This document shows positions 1 through 10,663 of a DNA stretch of 64,000 nucleotides, in pieces. The position numbers and the translations under genes were made by a program. Location: the NCBI RefSeq assembly GCF_900142805.1, contig NZ_FRCF01000010.1, positions 19,604-83,603 on the forward strand, read 5' to 3'. The stretch's first letter is position 1, and each line of letters opens with the position of its first letter. Source of the DNA: Lacicoccus alkaliphilus DSM 16010. Lineage in GTDB: Bacteria > Bacillota > Bacilli > Staphylococcales > Salinicoccaceae. The notes beneath the pieces were generated by a model. The model saw nothing but the letters and a program-made list of their open reading frames with translations. It ran no database searches and had not been told where the DNA came from.

Positions 1-59
1 TTTTTATACAGCGAATCGAAGGATTCATATTTCAGCCCTTCTTTGTTTCGATCAGCCAT
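1..59 (-). CDS. rho: Transcription termination factor Rho, 5' end only
   Basis: Only the first 19 codons are in the window; the rest lies to the left. The translation begins MADRNKEGLKYESFDSLYK, whose YESF-LYK part matches the start of staphylococcal Rho. An in-frame stop lies six codons upstream, so the ATG at 59 is the only reasonable start; its ribosome site is weak (AAGCGAAGTG). Position next to glpX and murA is the same as in Bacillus. Rho is the hexameric RNA helicase that ends transcription at unstructured, C-rich RNA. Confidence 0.8.
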   Translation of the reverse strand, partial: MADRNKEGLKYESFDSLYK

Positions 60-181
60 GTATTCACTTCGCTTTCATATTGTTTGGATATCGTTCAAAT
101 TGTTTTAAAGGGATCGCAGAGGAAGTATTGAAGAGGTGCGTTGAATGAACAACTGATATTCTACAGTATATTGAACCGAAA

Positions 182-213
182 GAAAAGAAGCATATCACTT
201 TTCACGGATATGC
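182..213 (-). terminator. Rho-independent terminator after glpX
   Basis: On the minus strand a 7-bp stem GCATATC/GATATGC closes a 10-base loop and is followed by a T-rich tail (TTCTTTTCTTT), 12 bases past the glpX stop. It separates glpX from rho, so rho probably has its own promoter in 60-180, which I could not assign with confidence. Confidence 0.6.
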
Positions 214-224
214 CCCTTATATGA

Positions 225-1190
225 TCAGCTCTCCATCACCATGTTCGGCTTCTTCTTCAGACTGTGCCGTCCATTGATGAAACGGACCGTGCCTGATTTT
301 GCCCTCATGACCATCGATGATGTCTCGGCATAACTGCCTTTGAACTGGACACCTTTCATCATCTCCCCGTCGGTCACGGCAGTCGCGGCAAATATCGAAT
401 CGTCACCTTTGACCATCTCGTCCCTCAGGTATTTTTTCTTTACATCCACGCCCATGATTTTACAGCGCGCCACTTCGTCTTCATTTACAGGATACAGGCG
501 TCCCTGGAAATCTCCGCCGAGGCATTTTATGCCGACAGCGGAAATCACGCCTTCCGGTGCGCCGCCGATGCCGAGCATGAGATCGACACCCGTCCAGTCG
601 AAGCAGGTATTGATGGCGCCGGCGACATCCCCGTTCTCAAACAGCTTGACACGGGCCCCGGCTGCTCTTGCTGCGTCTATATATTCCTGGTTGCGGGGCC
701 GGTTGATGATCGTCACTGTGACATCCGTTATACCTTTACCCTTCGCCTTTGCAACGGCATGAAGATTTTCTGCCACTGTGTGATCCAGATCCACTACACC
801 CCGGCATTCCGGACCGACGGCGATTTTATCCATATACATGTCCGGTGCGTGAAGCAGGTTGCCCTTATCCGCCACTGCAAGCACCGTAAGTGCATTCCAT
901 CCGCCCATCGCCACTATCGAGGTGCCCTCCAGGGGGTCGACCGCGATATCGATGTCAGGCCCTTCTTTCGTACCGAGCTTTTCTCCTATGTACAACATGG
1001 GTGCTTCATCGATTTCACCCTCTCCGATCACGACTTCACCATTCATCGGTATGGTGTCGAAAACGGTGCGCATCGCTTCTGTCGCTGCATCGTCCGCCGC
1101 TTCCTTCAAACCTTTCCCCACCCATTTGGCGCTCTGCAGGGCAGCCGCTTCAGTCACTCTGACGAGCTCCATAGATAAACTTCTCTCCAT
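225..1190 (-). CDS. glpX: Fructose-1,6-bisphosphatase, class II (GlpX)
   Basis: Hydrolyses fructose 1,6-bisphosphate to fructose 6-phosphate in gluconeogenesis; metal-dependent and cytosolic. The protein (321 aa) has the family metal and substrate motifs: [11 protein letters not shown] at about residues 56-66, and DPLEGT at 85-90. The start at 1190 was chosen over an upstream in-frame codon (1250) because AGGAGG sits seven bases before it and the extra 20 residues do not look like GlpX. It follows murA but has its own promoter-like element and is cut off from murA by a terminator. Confidence 0.93.
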   Translation of the reverse strand: MERSLSMELVRVTEAAALQSAKWVGKGLKEAADDAATEAMRTVFDTIPMNGEVVIGEGEIDEAPMLYIGEKLGTKEGPDIDIAVDPLEGTSIVAMGGWNALTVLAVADKGNLLHAPDMYMDKIAVGPECRGVVDLDHTVAENLHAVAKAKGKGITDVTVTIINRPRNQEYIDAARAAGARVKLFENGDVAGAINTCFDWTGVDLMLGIGGAPEGVISAVGIKCLGGDFQGRLYPVNEDEVARCKIMGVDVKKKYLRDEMVKGDDSIFAATAVTDGEMMKGVQFKGSYAETSSMVMRAKSGTVRFINGRHSLKKKPNMVMES

Positions 1191-1212
1191 AAGGGAACCT
1201 CCTGTAATTTTT

Positions 1213-1240
1213 TCATCAATAGTATAGCATATTGGAAAAC
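1213..1240 (-). promoter_or_regulatory. Putative glpX promoter (extended -10)
   Basis: On the minus strand TGCTATACT (1221-1229) is a good extended -10 element. The -35 is weak (GTGTCA at 18 bases). It lies between the murA terminator and the glpX ribosome site, where a promoter is needed. Confidence 0.45.
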
Positions 1241-1254
1241 GGTATGACACATAT

Positions 1255-1289
1255 AAAAAACCAGTGCTGGTGGGTCATCAGCACTGGTT
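1255..1289 (-). terminator. Terminator after murA
   Basis: An 11-bp stem AACCAGTGCTG/CAGCACTGGTT with a 9-base loop, followed on the minus strand by six T. It starts ten bases past the murA stop. Confidence 0.85.
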
Positions 1290-1298
1290 TGTGAATCA

Positions 1299-2558
1299 TT
1301 ATAATTTTTCTCTCCATATGTCCGCACCGAGGGACTGCAGCTTACTGACAATATCCGTATAACCACGGTCGATGTGACCGACATTATGGATGGTCGTGAT
1401 GCCGTCGGCACTCAGCCCTGCAAGCAGCAGGCATGCACCTGCCCGGAGATCGCTCGCATACACTTCGGCCCCCTGCAGCATCGATGGATAAATCAATGCA
1501 GTGCCGCTGTTCTTATCGATTTGTGCACCCATCCGCCTCAGCTCGTCCACATGCCTGAACCGTGCGGGATAAATCGTTTCTGTGATTTTGCTTACCCCCT
1601 CCGCCAAAAATAACATGGGGGTGATCGGCTGCTGCAGATCTGTGGCAAAGCCGGGATAGACCTGCGTCTTCAATGAGATGGGTTTATACTTTTCAGGGCG
1701 GGTGATCACCATGTAATCATCCCCTGTTTCAATTTTAACCCCTGCCTCCTCAAGTTTTGAGGTGAGCGATTCCATGTGCAGCGGGATGATGTTGTTCACC
1801 CGATAGTTTCTCCCTGCGATTGCACCTGCAATCATGTACGTTCCCGCTTCAATCCGGTCCGGAATGATGCTGTGACGGGTGCCGTGAAGTTTTTCAACCC
1901 CGTTGATCTTGATGGTGTCGGTGCCTGCACCCTTGATGTCCGCCCCCATATTGTTGAGCAGTGAAGCGACATCCACAATTTCAGGTTCTTTTGCCACATT
2001 TTCAAGGATGGTCCTGCCCTCGGCACAGCTCGCTGCCATCATCAGGTTGATCGTTGCACCGACACTGACCACATCAAAAAATATTTTGGCACCTGTCAGC
2101 TTCTCCGCCTCCAGGTACATCGCCCCATATTCGTTCGTCACTTTCGCCCCGAGTGCTTCGAAACCCTTGATATGCTGGTCGATCGGCCTCGGTCCGAGAG
2201 GGCACCCGCCCGGCAGGCCGATGACGCATTTCCTGAAGCGTGCCAGCATCGCGCCCATCATATAATATGACGCCCTCAGAGATTGGACTTTTGTGTTGGG
2301 CAGCGGCATGTTCTCCGCCTCTTCCGCACCGATCCGGAGGTTCGTCCCGTCCAGGTCGGTGCTGATGTTCAAATCATTCAAAAGGCTCATCAATGTGGTG
2401 ACATCTGAAATTTCAGGCAGTCCTTCCAGGAGCACTTCCCCTTCGGAGGCCATCAATGAGGCGGGGATCAGTGCGACTGCACTGTTTTTTGCGCCGCTGA
2501 TGTCCACTTCTCCCGTCAACATTTTCCCGCCGCGTACTTTTATCACTTCTTTACTCAT
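1299..2558 (-). CDS. murA: UDP-N-acetylglucosamine 1-carboxyvinyltransferase (MurA/MurZ type)
   Basis: Transfers enolpyruvate from PEP to UDP-GlcNAc, the first committed step of peptidoglycan synthesis, and is the fosfomycin target. The 419-aa protein has SGAKN (residues 21-25, catalytic Lys) and the active-site cysteine Cys119 in GGCPLGPRP, so fosfomycin sensitivity is expected. The start at 2558 has AGGAG seven bases upstream; a longer frame from 2612 would run into fsa. By synteny this is the second Firmicute paralogue (MurZ, MurAB), the one near pyrG and rho. The fsa stop lies 31 bp upstream, suggesting cotranscription. Confidence 0.93.
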   Translation of the reverse strand: MSKEVIKVRGGKMLTGEVDISGAKNSAVALIPASLMASEGEVLLEGLPEISDVTTLMSLLNDLNISTDLDGTNLRIGAEEAENMPLPNTKVQSLRASYYMMGAMLARFRKCVIGLPGGCPLGPRPIDQHIKGFEALGAKVTNEYGAMYLEAEKLTGAKIFFDVVSVGATINLMMAASCAEGRTILENVAKEPEIVDVASLLNNMGADIKGAGTDTIKINGVEKLHGTRHSIIPDRIEAGTYMIAGAIAGRNYRVNNIIPLHMESLTSKLEEAGVKIETGDDYMVITRPEKYKPISLKTQVYPGFATDLQQPITPMLFLAEGVSKITETIYPARFRHVDELRRMGAQIDKNSGTALIYPSMLQGAEVYASDLRAGACLLLAGLSADGITTIHNVGHIDRGYTDIVSKLQSLGADIWREKL

Positions 2559-2589
2559 ATGCCAACTCCTATCTTGAAAATCGGACGAT

Positions 2590-3234
2590 TTATTTGTCCT
2601 TGTTCCAATCATTCAAAAACTGGTCGATGCCTTTATCCGTCAGCGGGTGGTCCGTCAGTTTCTTCAGGACTTTATATGGGAGCGTCGCGATATGCGCACC
2701 TTTCAGGGCAGCGCCGTGGACATGCCCTTCATTCCTTATTGAGGCAGCAATGATTTCAGTCTCGATGCCGTGCAATGCAAAAATGACACTGATGTCTTCG
2801 ATCAGCTGGAGACCTTCAAGGCCGATATCATCCAGGCGGCCGATGAATGGTGATACATAAGTTGCACCTGCACGGGCGGCTGTCAATGCCTGGACTGTAT
2901 TGAACACGAGTGTGACATTCGTCTTGATGCCTTCGGATGCGAGCACATTCACGGCTTTCATGCCTTCACCCGTCATCGGAATCTTGACGATGATATGTTC
3001 GTGGAGTTTGGCAAGTTCCCTGCCTTCCTCGATCATGCCTTCCGCATCAAGGGAGATCACTTCACCGCTGACCGGCCCTTCCACAAGTTCACAGATTTCA
3101 ACCAGGCGCTCGTGGAAGGAAATGTCCTTCTCCTTTGCGACGAGTGAAGGGTTCGTGGTGACCCCGCTCAGTACGCCCCATTCATGTATTTCCTTGATTT
3201 CATCCATATTTGCTGTATCTATAAAATATTTCAT
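2590..3234 (-). CDS. fsa: Fructose-6-phosphate aldolase / transaldolase-like protein
   Basis: A small transaldolase-family (alpha/beta)8 barrel of 214 aa, the usual length for the FSA/TalC group and for Bacillus YwjH. It starts MKYFIDTAN and has GVTTNPSL (24-31) and the Schiff-base lysine Lys84 in VKIPMT. Whether it acts as a true transaldolase of the pentose phosphate pathway or as a fructose-6-phosphate aldolase cannot be told from sequence. It is in the position of B. subtilis ywjH, directly before murA, but fbaA, which lies near it in Bacillus and Staphylococcus, is absent here. Confidence 0.88.
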   Translation of the reverse strand: MKYFIDTANMDEIKEIHEWGVLSGVTTNPSLVAKEKDISFHERLVEICELVEGPVSGEVISLDAEGMIEEGRELAKLHEHIIVKIPMTGEGMKAVNVLASEGIKTNVTLVFNTVQALTAARAGATYVSPFIGRLDDIGLEGLQLIEDISVIFALHGIETEIIAASIRNEGHVHGAALKGAHIATLPYKVLKKLTDHPLTDKGIDQFLNDWNKDK

Positions 3235-3375
3235 GATTTAAAATCCTCCATTATATTCTTTAGTCCATTATATAAGAATCCTGTTTGTACCGGCAAAGAA
3301 AACGATGTAGATGATGCCTATCCTTTCATAATACCGTTTTTTCACACTCCGGCAACGGATATTTCAAATAATGAT

Positions 3376-3389
3376 TAAATAATTATTCA
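3376..3389. promoter_or_regulatory. ARG-box-like palindrome upstream of the DUF2529 gene
   Basis: The 14-mer differs at one position from the arginine-repressor consensus TGAATAATTATTCA. It lies about 50 bases before the TTG start. The region is very AT-rich and the gene is not known to be an arginine gene, so chance is a real possibility. Confidence 0.2.
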
Positions 3390-3438
3390 TTTTAGTGGTA
3401 AAATAATAAGCACTGACTACTTTTTAGAGGTGAGTACC

Positions 3439-3951
3439 TTGGATAAAATATTACAAACTCAACTGAACAATATTTATAATCAGTTAAACGCCCAGGAAGA
3501 AGAGGTGGAAATCGCCGCCAGACTGCTCTCTCAGGCAGTCCACGGTGAAGGCCGGGTGGTGATGAAGACCTTTCATGACTTCACTAAAATTGAACCGCTG
3601 CTCATCGAAGGGGAACTGAAGCTCGGGAGCCCTTCCCTTTTCTCCTCCGTCGAATCATTGGACACCCCGGACAGGGTGCTTGTGATCGCCAAGTCTTTTG
3701 ACGAGGAAGTCAAGGCATTCACGGAGACATTGTCCGCAGGCGCTGTTGAATTCGTGCTGATCTGCAATTACAACAGACATGAGGCGGAGACGATCGACGG
3801 ATATCATCATTATATCGATCTGTCCTCGCCGAGAGAACTGATACCGACGCCCGATTTCGACAAAATAGTCAATCCTTACATCAATGCGTTCACTTACCTC
3901 TATTACCATCTCTATGTCCTGATTGACGAGATGACGAATGATGAGTATTAA
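3439..3951 (+). CDS. DUF2529 family protein (YwjG-like)
   Basis: A 170-aa protein of unknown function found next to pyrG in many Bacillales. It has an SIS-like look: alternating hydrophobic strands and helices with VLVIAKSF at mid-length and FVLICNYN further on. The TTG at 3439 is preferred over the in-frame GTG at 3430 because the site AGAGGTG (3426-3432) is six bases from TTG but overlaps GTG, and family members start near this point (M-KILQTQL). It is transcribed against all its neighbours and converges on pyrG. No signal peptide or membrane segment is seen. Confidence 0.75.
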   Translation: MDKILQTQLNNIYNQLNAQEEEVEIAARLLSQAVHGEGRVVMKTFHDFTKIEPLLIEGELKLGSPSLFSSVESLDTPDRVLVIAKSFDEEVKAFTETLSAGAVEFVLICNYNRHEAETIDGYHHYIDLSSPRELIPTPDFDKIVNPYINAFTYLYYHLYVLIDEMTNDEY

Positions 3952-3974
3952 AAAATCCCCGGAAGGGGATTTTT
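3951..3974. terminator. Bidirectional terminator between the DUF2529 gene and pyrG
   Basis: A compact hairpin AATCCCC-GGAA-GGGGATT flanked by A-run and T-run, serving both convergent genes in only 23 bp of intergenic space. Confidence 0.85.
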
Positions 3975-5627
<1,653 letters not shown>

Positions 5628-5655
5628 CGTTCTTCATCTTCCCTTTTTCAGGGAG

Positions 5656-5693
5656 CCCAAATAAAATAATAGCACTTTCAGGGATATTGTCAA
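5656..5693 (-). promoter_or_regulatory. pyrG promoter with GGGC transcription start
   Basis: On the minus strand TTGACA (5693-5688) and an extended -10 TGCTATTAT (TATTAT at 5671-5666) are 16 bases apart. Seven bases later the transcript would begin GGGCTCC (from 5658), the start sequence that supports reiterative G addition in the pyrG mechanism. Confidence 0.85.
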
Positions 5694-5705
5694 CTATAAG
5701 TTGAT

Positions 5706-6242
5706 TCAGACAGTTTTCTCATCGTCTTCATAGCTGTCTTCGAGGTCATCCGTATCGTCGTACGCCATCGGCTCGTCGATTGGAGACTCCAGTGTTTCCC
5801 CCATCTCGCCGCCCGACGTCTCGTTCAAAGGTGTATGCAGGTCTTCAGTGTCACTGTCAACGAGATCTTTATCCTGGTCGAATGCATCCGCCGGGGTCTC
5901 GTCCTGCTCTTCTTCAAACACGACTTCATCCTCTTCGGTAGCAAGTTCGATTTTGTGTATGGTCGGCGCCACTTTATCGGAAATGTCATCCACGGAGTAC
6001 CAGTCACGGAGCCCCCAGATGTTTTCCCCTGTCGATAAAAACCTCCCGTCGGTGTTCAGGTCGGTATAGAACTGAAGTATGCGGTCCTCTATTTCTTCGT
6101 CATTATAGCCGCCGACGTCTTTGAATTTGTCCACTATGTCGTAAAGGTCAGTGTCTTCCCCCTTGTCCTGAAGGTAGATATAAGACATGTCTATAAAGGA
6201 ATTTTCATCCATCATTTCTTTTGAATAATTATCTATTCTCAT
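5706..6242 (-). CDS. rpoE: DNA-directed RNA polymerase subunit delta
   Basis: The 178-aa delta subunit of Gram-positive RNA polymerase. It has the N-terminal HARE-HTH domain (about 1-90, with FIDMSYIYL and [10 protein letters not shown]) and a long, very acidic, unstructured tail of Asp and Glu. Delta promotes polymerase recycling and promoter selectivity. It lies directly upstream of pyrG as in all Bacillales, but the two are separated by the pyrG promoter. Confidence 0.93.
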   Translation of the reverse strand: MRIDNYSKEMMDENSFIDMSYIYLQDKGEDTDLYDIVDKFKDVGGYNDEEIEDRILQFYTDLNTDGRFLSTGENIWGLRDWYSVDDISDKVAPTIHKIELATEEDEVVFEEEQDETPADAFDQDKDLVDSDTEDLHTPLNETSGGEMGETLESPIDEPMAYDDTDDLEDSYEDDEKTV

Positions 6243-6278
6243 TGATTTACACCCTTTCGTTCGCTCCTATCTTTAGAC

Positions 6279-6307
6279 ATGATACAGTGATTTATACGCC
6301 CGCGCAA
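6279..6307 (-). promoter_or_regulatory. Putative rpoE promoter
   Basis: On the minus strand TTGCGC (6307-6302), 17 bases, TATCAT (6284-6279), about 37 bases before the rpoE start. Moderate match to the SigA consensus. Confidence 0.5.
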
Positions 6308-6314
6308 GAAGTAT

Positions 6315-7154
6315 TTAATATTTGATATACTTGATGTACAAATGCGGCTTCCCCGTATCTTTGAAACACGCAAAGCCGACATGTTCGAACAACCTGTTGA
6401 TGTCCTGATCCGCACTCGCCTCCACCGCCACAACGGATACGTTGTCCAGATTCTTCCTCACGAAAGTGCCGAGCTGCCTCAAGGCACTGGAAGCTATCCC
6501 CCGTTTCCTCTCTTTGGCTTCAACGAAGAGATCATCCAGATGAAGTGTGCCCTCATCGATTGTTCCTTCAAGGTAACCAATAACTTCGTGATTATCAAGC
6601 ACTATATCAATTTTCAAATGAGGCAGCGACCTTTTTGAATTCCTCCTCAGTTTGACATTGCTGACGTACTTTTGATCCAGGTCCAGATAATATAGGCGCT
6701 CCGGCCCCACCGGGCCGTCTTCTTTCGTCGCTGTATGGATGAAGCCCGCCCTTTCGTATAAGTTCCATGCTGCAGCATTCTTTGCATCCACTACGAGGTG
6801 AAGATGATCGAAATCGGAAAAATGCTCCTGAACGAAGATCGGCAGGTTCATGGCAACCTCCGTCCCATATCCTTTCCCTTGGACGTTTTCGTTGATGGAC
6901 AGGGAGCGGACGAAGACCGCTTCTTTCACCGTATCATATCCTTCATGCCTGTAATGTTTGTGAAGGACAAAAAAACCGATGACTCCATCTTCCCCGCCCT
7001 CGACGACACACGGCAGGCGTTCTTCATCCTCTATGGCATCATCCAGCACTTCAAGCGGCAGACTGGTGTATTCAAGCTGTGCGCCGCTCAATTTAAAGTT
7101 CCCCAGTGCCGCCCTGTCCGCTTCTTTAAACGGACGTATCTTTAAATTATTCAT
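6315..7154 (-). CDS. Tandem-GNAT N-acetyltransferase
   Basis: A 279-aa protein made of two GNAT folds. The first (about 1-155) is complete, with the acetyl-CoA loop NVQGKGYGTEVA and the terminal N-AAWNLYERAGF motif. The second (about 160-279) keeps RKRGIASSALRQL and INRLFEHVGF. Both halves look able to bind acetyl-CoA, which is unusual because one half of such doubles is often degenerate. The substrate is unknown. AAGGGG lies a few bases before the ATG. It diverges from the BCCT gene. Confidence 0.75.
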   Translation of the reverse strand: MNNLKIRPFKEADRAALGNFKLSGAQLEYTSLPLEVLDDAIEDEERLPCVVEGGEDGVIGFFVLHKHYRHEGYDTVKEAVFVRSLSINENVQGKGYGTEVAMNLPIFVQEHFSDFDHLHLVVDAKNAAAWNLYERAGFIHTATKEDGPVGPERLYYLDLDQKYVSNVKLRRNSKRSLPHLKIDIVLDNHEVIGYLEGTIDEGTLHLDDLFVEAKERKRGIASSALRQLGTFVRKNLDNVSVVAVEASADQDINRLFEHVGFACFKDTGKPHLYIKYIKY

Positions 7155-7255
7155 AATTGTGTCCCCTTTTTGACATATGAACTGTATTTGTTATGATACA
7201 GAATATACCTTTCCAGTCATACCATGGTCTATATAAAACATTACCTGAAATGCAA

Positions 7256-7284
7256 TTGAACAAACAAACAGTTTGGTATATAAT
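7256..7284 (+). promoter_or_regulatory. SigA-type promoter of the BCCT transporter leader
   Basis: TTGAAC (7256-7261), a 17-base spacer, and a perfect TATAAT (7279-7284). Predicted transcript start near 7291, giving a leader of about 200 bases before the BCCT start at 7494. Confidence 0.75.
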
Positions 7285-7290
7285 CCCCAT

Positions 7291-7493
7291 ATATTATACT
7301 GTTGAAGCGTTTCCTGCTGAATTATATTCATCAAAGTAATTCAGTTGACAATAATGAGCAGCAATTATCTCACCATCAGCGAAATGTCGTTGGTACAGAG
7401 TACCAGCGGCATTTTTTTTGGAATCACCGCAGAGCAACTCGGCAGTACTCGCAATCCATGGAAAGCTGAAAAAATCTTATGGAGGTCTTCTTA
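7291..7493 (+). promoter_or_regulatory. Structured leader with internal terminator upstream of the BCCT gene
   Basis: The leader has an 8-bp hairpin CTGAATTA (7317-7324)/TAATTCAG (7337-7344). GCTGA (7316-7320), which overlaps that hairpin, could pair instead with TCAGC (7376-7380). A strong 15-bp stem (7382-7396 with 7400-7414, two G-U pairs, 3-base loop) ends in eight T (7412-7419). No gene lies upstream on this strand, so this terminator must act on the leader itself or end a small RNA. I do not recognise a known riboswitch class. Confidence 0.55.
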
Positions 7494-9080
7494 ATGAGCA
7501 AAGGAAATGATCAGGAAAATACTAAGGATCCGGCCCACCGTAAACCATCGGCCGGAGACGGCAACAAGCTGGGCACCGTATTCTGGGGGGCAGGCGGAGT
7601 CATTGCACTTGCAGCCCTGATGGCCATAATTTTTCCGGAAACAGTGGAAAATGCATCTTATGAGGTTTACGACACAATTGCGCGCAACTTCAACTGGTTG
7701 TTCCTAATCAGTGTATTCGGTTTTGGCATGTTTCTATTATTCCTTGCGATTTCACCATACGGCCGCGTGAAGCTGGGATCTGATGATTCAAAGCCTGAGT
7801 TTTCATTCCGTTCGTGGATAGGAATGCTCTTTTCAAGCGGGCTGGGCGTCGGTCTTGTATTCTACGGGGTTGCTGAACCTATGGAACATTTCATGATCGC
7901 GCCCTTCCCGGGCGGAGAGGTGGAAACTTATGAAGCGGCAAGGATGGCCATGGGCTATACATTTTTCCACTGGGGTATCTCCCAGTGGTCCATATTCGGT
8001 GTAGCAGGTCTTGCCATCGGCTACAGCCAGTACCGTAAAAACAAAAACGGTATGGTATCGACTTCCCTTGAACCATTATTTGGAAAAAATTACAATCAGC
8101 CTTCCAGAAGGCTGATCGATATTCTCGCTGTCATAGCGACAATCACTGGGATGTCGACCTCAATAGGTCTCGGGATACTTCAGATGGACGGCGGGCTGAA
8201 TTTTGCATTCGGACTGCCATCAGGACCGGCCACTCAGATCACCCTGACCGTTTTGATAATCATTCTGTTCCTTTTCTCGACCATCACCGGACTTAAAAGG
8301 GGCATCAAATGGCTGAGCAACCTGAACATGGCGCTTGCGCTGATGTTGACGCTGTTCGTTTTATTCATGGGTCCTTTCACTTTCATAATGGAAACCTTCG
8401 TGCTCGGCATTGGAGATTACCTGAGGAACTATGTGGGATATTCCCTGAGGACACAACCTTATTCGGGAGATTCATGGGTTCAGGACTGGACAGTCTTCTA
8501 CTGGGCATGGGTCATCGCATGGAGCCCGTTCATCGGTTCATTCGTCGCCAGGGTGTCCAAAGGACGTACAATCCGTGAATATGTCCTGGGCATACTGATC
8601 GTTCCGCCGGTGCTTTCATTCCTGTGGATTGCGGCGCTCGGCGGGACTGCAATGTATTCCGACTTATTCAATGGTACGAACATCGGGGAGATCGTCCTGG
8701 ATAATCAGACGGCAGCACTCTTCACCATGTTCGATCAGCTGCCGATGACAGCAATCACGTCGGCCATTGCAATCATCCTGATTTTCACTTTCCTTGTGAC
8801 TTCTGCGGATTCGGCAACATTCGTCGTTGCAGGCATGACATCCGGAAACACTGAAAATCCAATTCTCAGATTAAAAGTATTATGGGGACTGCTTCTCGGT
8901 TTCCTGACGATTTCATTGATCCTTGCAGGCGGACTCAGCAGTTTACAGGCAGCTTCACTGCTCGCCGGCCTGCCGTTCACGATCATTTTGATATTGATGA
9001 TATTCTCGGTATCGAAAGCTTTGAGACGGGAAACCAATGATGCAATGAAGAGACGTCCAAAAAAGACAAAACTTAAATAA
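7494..9080 (+). CDS. BCCT family transporter (glycine betaine / choline / carnitine type)
   Basis: A 528-aa, 12-helix sodium- or proton-coupled transporter of quaternary ammonium osmolytes, like OpuD and BetP. It shows the family signature SGLGVGLVFYGVAEPMEHF in an early segment and the aromatic substrate-box helix with WTVFYWAWVIAWSPFIG, followed by FVARVSKGRTIREYVLG. The ATG at 7494 is chosen because GGAGG (7481-7485) is eight bases away; an in-frame ATG at 7479 overlaps that site. The exact substrate cannot be fixed from sequence. Control probably involves the leader at 7291-7493. Confidence 0.9.
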   Translation: MSKGNDQENTKDPAHRKPSAGDGNKLGTVFWGAGGVIALAALMAIIFPETVENASYEVYDTIARNFNWLFLISVFGFGMFLLFLAISPYGRVKLGSDDSKPEFSFRSWIGMLFSSGLGVGLVFYGVAEPMEHFMIAPFPGGEVETYEAARMAMGYTFFHWGISQWSIFGVAGLAIGYSQYRKNKNGMVSTSLEPLFGKNYNQPSRRLIDILAVIATITGMSTSIGLGILQMDGGLNFAFGLPSGPATQITLTVLIIILFLFSTITGLKRGIKWLSNLNMALALMLTLFVLFMGPFTFIMETFVLGIGDYLRNYVGYSLRTQPYSGDSWVQDWTVFYWAWVIAWSPFIGSFVARVSKGRTIREYVLGILIVPPVLSFLWIAALGGTAMYSDLFNGTNIGEIVLDNQTAALFTMFDQLPMTAITSAIAIILIFTFLVTSADSATFVVAGMTSGNTENPILRLKVLWGLLLGFLTISLILAGGLSSLQAASLLAGLPFTIILILMIFSVSKALRRETNDAMKRRPKKTKLK

Positions 9081-9094
9081 TTATACAAAATAAT

Positions 9095-9132
9095 AAATGT
9101 CATTGGTATACTATTGCCAATGACATTTTTTT
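9095..9132 (+). terminator. Terminator after the BCCT gene
   Basis: A 12-bp stem AAATGTCATTGG/CCAATGACATTT with a 10-base loop and seven T. It ends only 12 bases before the coaW start, so coaW depends on readthrough or on a promoter hidden in the loop (TATACT at 9107-9112). Confidence 0.85.
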
Positions 9133-9144
9133 GGGGGCAAATGT

Positions 9145-9945
9145 ATGAAGATAGGGATCGATGCCGGGGGCACTCTGTTGAAAATCGTATATATCAGTGA
9201 AGAGGAAACGGTTTACAGAAAGGTATCCTCTTTACACATAGACGATTTCATAGAGGAACTGAACCGTGAACATCCAAAAGCGGATATACGCATCACCGGC
9301 GGCAAAGCCGGGTACATGAGCCGCAAACTGAATCACGAGGTGAGGCACTCCATCGAGTTTGATGCGACTTATACAGGGCTTAAGCACTTGATGAAAGAAC
9401 AGGGTATACATATTGATAGGTTCGTCTATCTGAATGTCGGCACCGGCACCTCCTTCCACCAGGCCGACGCCGACGGACAGAGAAGAGCCGGCGGCACGGG
9501 GGTCGGGGGCGGCACTCTGATGGGGCTGTCGTACCTTCTGACGGGTGTCCGGGATTTCAAGAGTATCATTTCACTGGCCAAAGAAGGCAACCGTGATGCA
9601 ATCGACCTGAAAGTCCATCATATATATGCGGGTGACGCCTCTCCCATACCCGGAGACCTCACGGCAAGCAACTTCGGCAACGTACAGCCGGGGGACAGGG
9701 AAAAAGCCCGGCATGCCGATGAACTGCAGGCGGTCATCGGACTTGTCGCTGAGACCGTCAGCACGATAGGCATCAATCTGGCTGCCGGCTTTGATACAGA
9801 GGATATCATTTTCATCGGTTCCACCCTGCTGGACAATGATGTGATGATTGATATCATAAACCACTATGTATCATTGAAGGGCATGAAGCCGCACTTCATT
9901 GAAAATGGCGAATTTTCCGGAGCACTCGGTGTATTGCTGAGCTGA
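9145..9945 (+). CDS. coaW: Type II pantothenate kinase
   Basis: Phosphorylates pantothenate, the first step of coenzyme A synthesis. The 266-aa length and motifs match the staphylococcal enzyme: phosphate-1 loop IGIDAGGTLLKI (3-14), NVGTGTSFHQ near 93-102, and GGTGVGGGTLMGL near 111-123. Type II kinases of this sort are not feedback-inhibited by CoA, and in bacteria they are typical of Staphylococcus and its relatives, which supports the taxonomic reading. Confidence 0.9.
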   Translation: MKIGIDAGGTLLKIVYISEEETVYRKVSSLHIDDFIEELNREHPKADIRITGGKAGYMSRKLNHEVRHSIEFDATYTGLKHLMKEQGIHIDRFVYLNVGTGTSFHQADADGQRRAGGTGVGGGTLMGLSYLLTGVRDFKSIISLAKEGNRDAIDLKVHHIYAGDASPIPGDLTASNFGNVQPGDREKARHADELQAVIGLVAETVSTIGINLAAGFDTEDIIFIGSTLLDNDVMIDIINHYVSLKGMKPHFIENGEFSGALGVLLS

Positions 9946-10013
9946 GGTCATGATGGTTTTTATCGGTCAGGTGCTTTAAAATAGATGTTAGAAGAGATAT
10001 CGGGAGGGGTTGG

Positions 10014-10631
10014 ATGAAGCTTTTACTATTATTGTTGATCATGCCTGTTCTATTCGTCTCATGTCTGAGTATGCTGACCGGAACGGAACCCGGTGATGGC
10101 GAGGAAGACACGCCTGCCGGAGAAGAAACTGAGGAAGTTGAGGATACGGGTGAGACAGAAGAGGAAGAACAGGAGCCTCCGGAAGTGAATCCGGTGGACG
10201 TCACTTCAGAGTCTTTCATCTCCAACTTTTTTACAGCCAGTTATGAGTACCGTACAATCTCACTCGGGTCAAGCTATGACTATATGGTGGCCACTCTGGG
10301 TGAGCCCGAAGGCAGCGGGGATCTGACTGATGGTGTATATTATCATTATGAACATATCGGATTCAATTTCCCGGCTGATGCGGAAGATGCGGACACTGCG
10401 GAACTGCACGTGGACGGCATCCTCATTTTTCCGGAAGAGTTCACCAAGATGGATGCCGTGGAAAATTACGGCTGGCCGACTGAAGATGATGTGGGGAACT
10501 TCAGGATGCTTTATGACAGCGATCCCGACAACGGTTACTACATCATGATGCCTTATGACCATGAAGACTATATCGAAGCACTGCTTCTGCATAATGAGGA
10601 TTTCCAGGATACATCACTCTCTGAAGACTAA
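10014..10631 (+). CDS. Putative acidic lipoprotein
   Basis: A 205-aa protein with a short hydrophobic signal and a probable lipobox ending at Cys17 (LFVSC), then a Glu/Thr/Pro-rich linker (about 24-60) and a folded domain (about 65-200) beginning near YRTISLGSSYDYMVATLGEP. The LG-x(n)-V-x(n)-LGEP pattern resembles small extracytoplasmic domains such as DUF4309, but I am not sure of the family. GGGAGGGG precedes the ATG. Function unknown. It may be cotranscribed with coaW, 68 bp upstream. Confidence 0.65.
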   Translation: MKLLLLLLIMPVLFVSCLSMLTGTEPGDGEEDTPAGEETEEVEDTGETEEEEQEPPEVNPVDVTSESFISNFFTASYEYRTISLGSSYDYMVATLGEPEGSGDLTDGVYYHYEHIGFNFPADAEDADTAELHVDGILIFPEEFTKMDAVENYGWPTEDDVGNFRMLYDSDPDNGYYIMMPYDHEDYIEALLLHNEDFQDTSLSED

Positions 10632-10663
10632 AAGATGCAGCTCAATATGAGCTGCATCTTTTA
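10631..10663. terminator. Bidirectional terminator between the lipoprotein and OsmC genes
   Basis: A perfect 13-bp stem AAAGATGCAGCTC/GAGCTGCATCTTT with a 5-base loop; it overlaps both stop codons of the convergent genes. Confidence 0.88.

Noticed and set aside
7354..7494. 46-codon ORF in the BCCT leader whose stop overlaps the BCCT start (TAATG)
   Set aside because: No ribosome site precedes its ATG, the frame crosses the strong terminator hairpin, and a frame this long has roughly a one in ten chance of staying open; kept only as a possible leader peptide.
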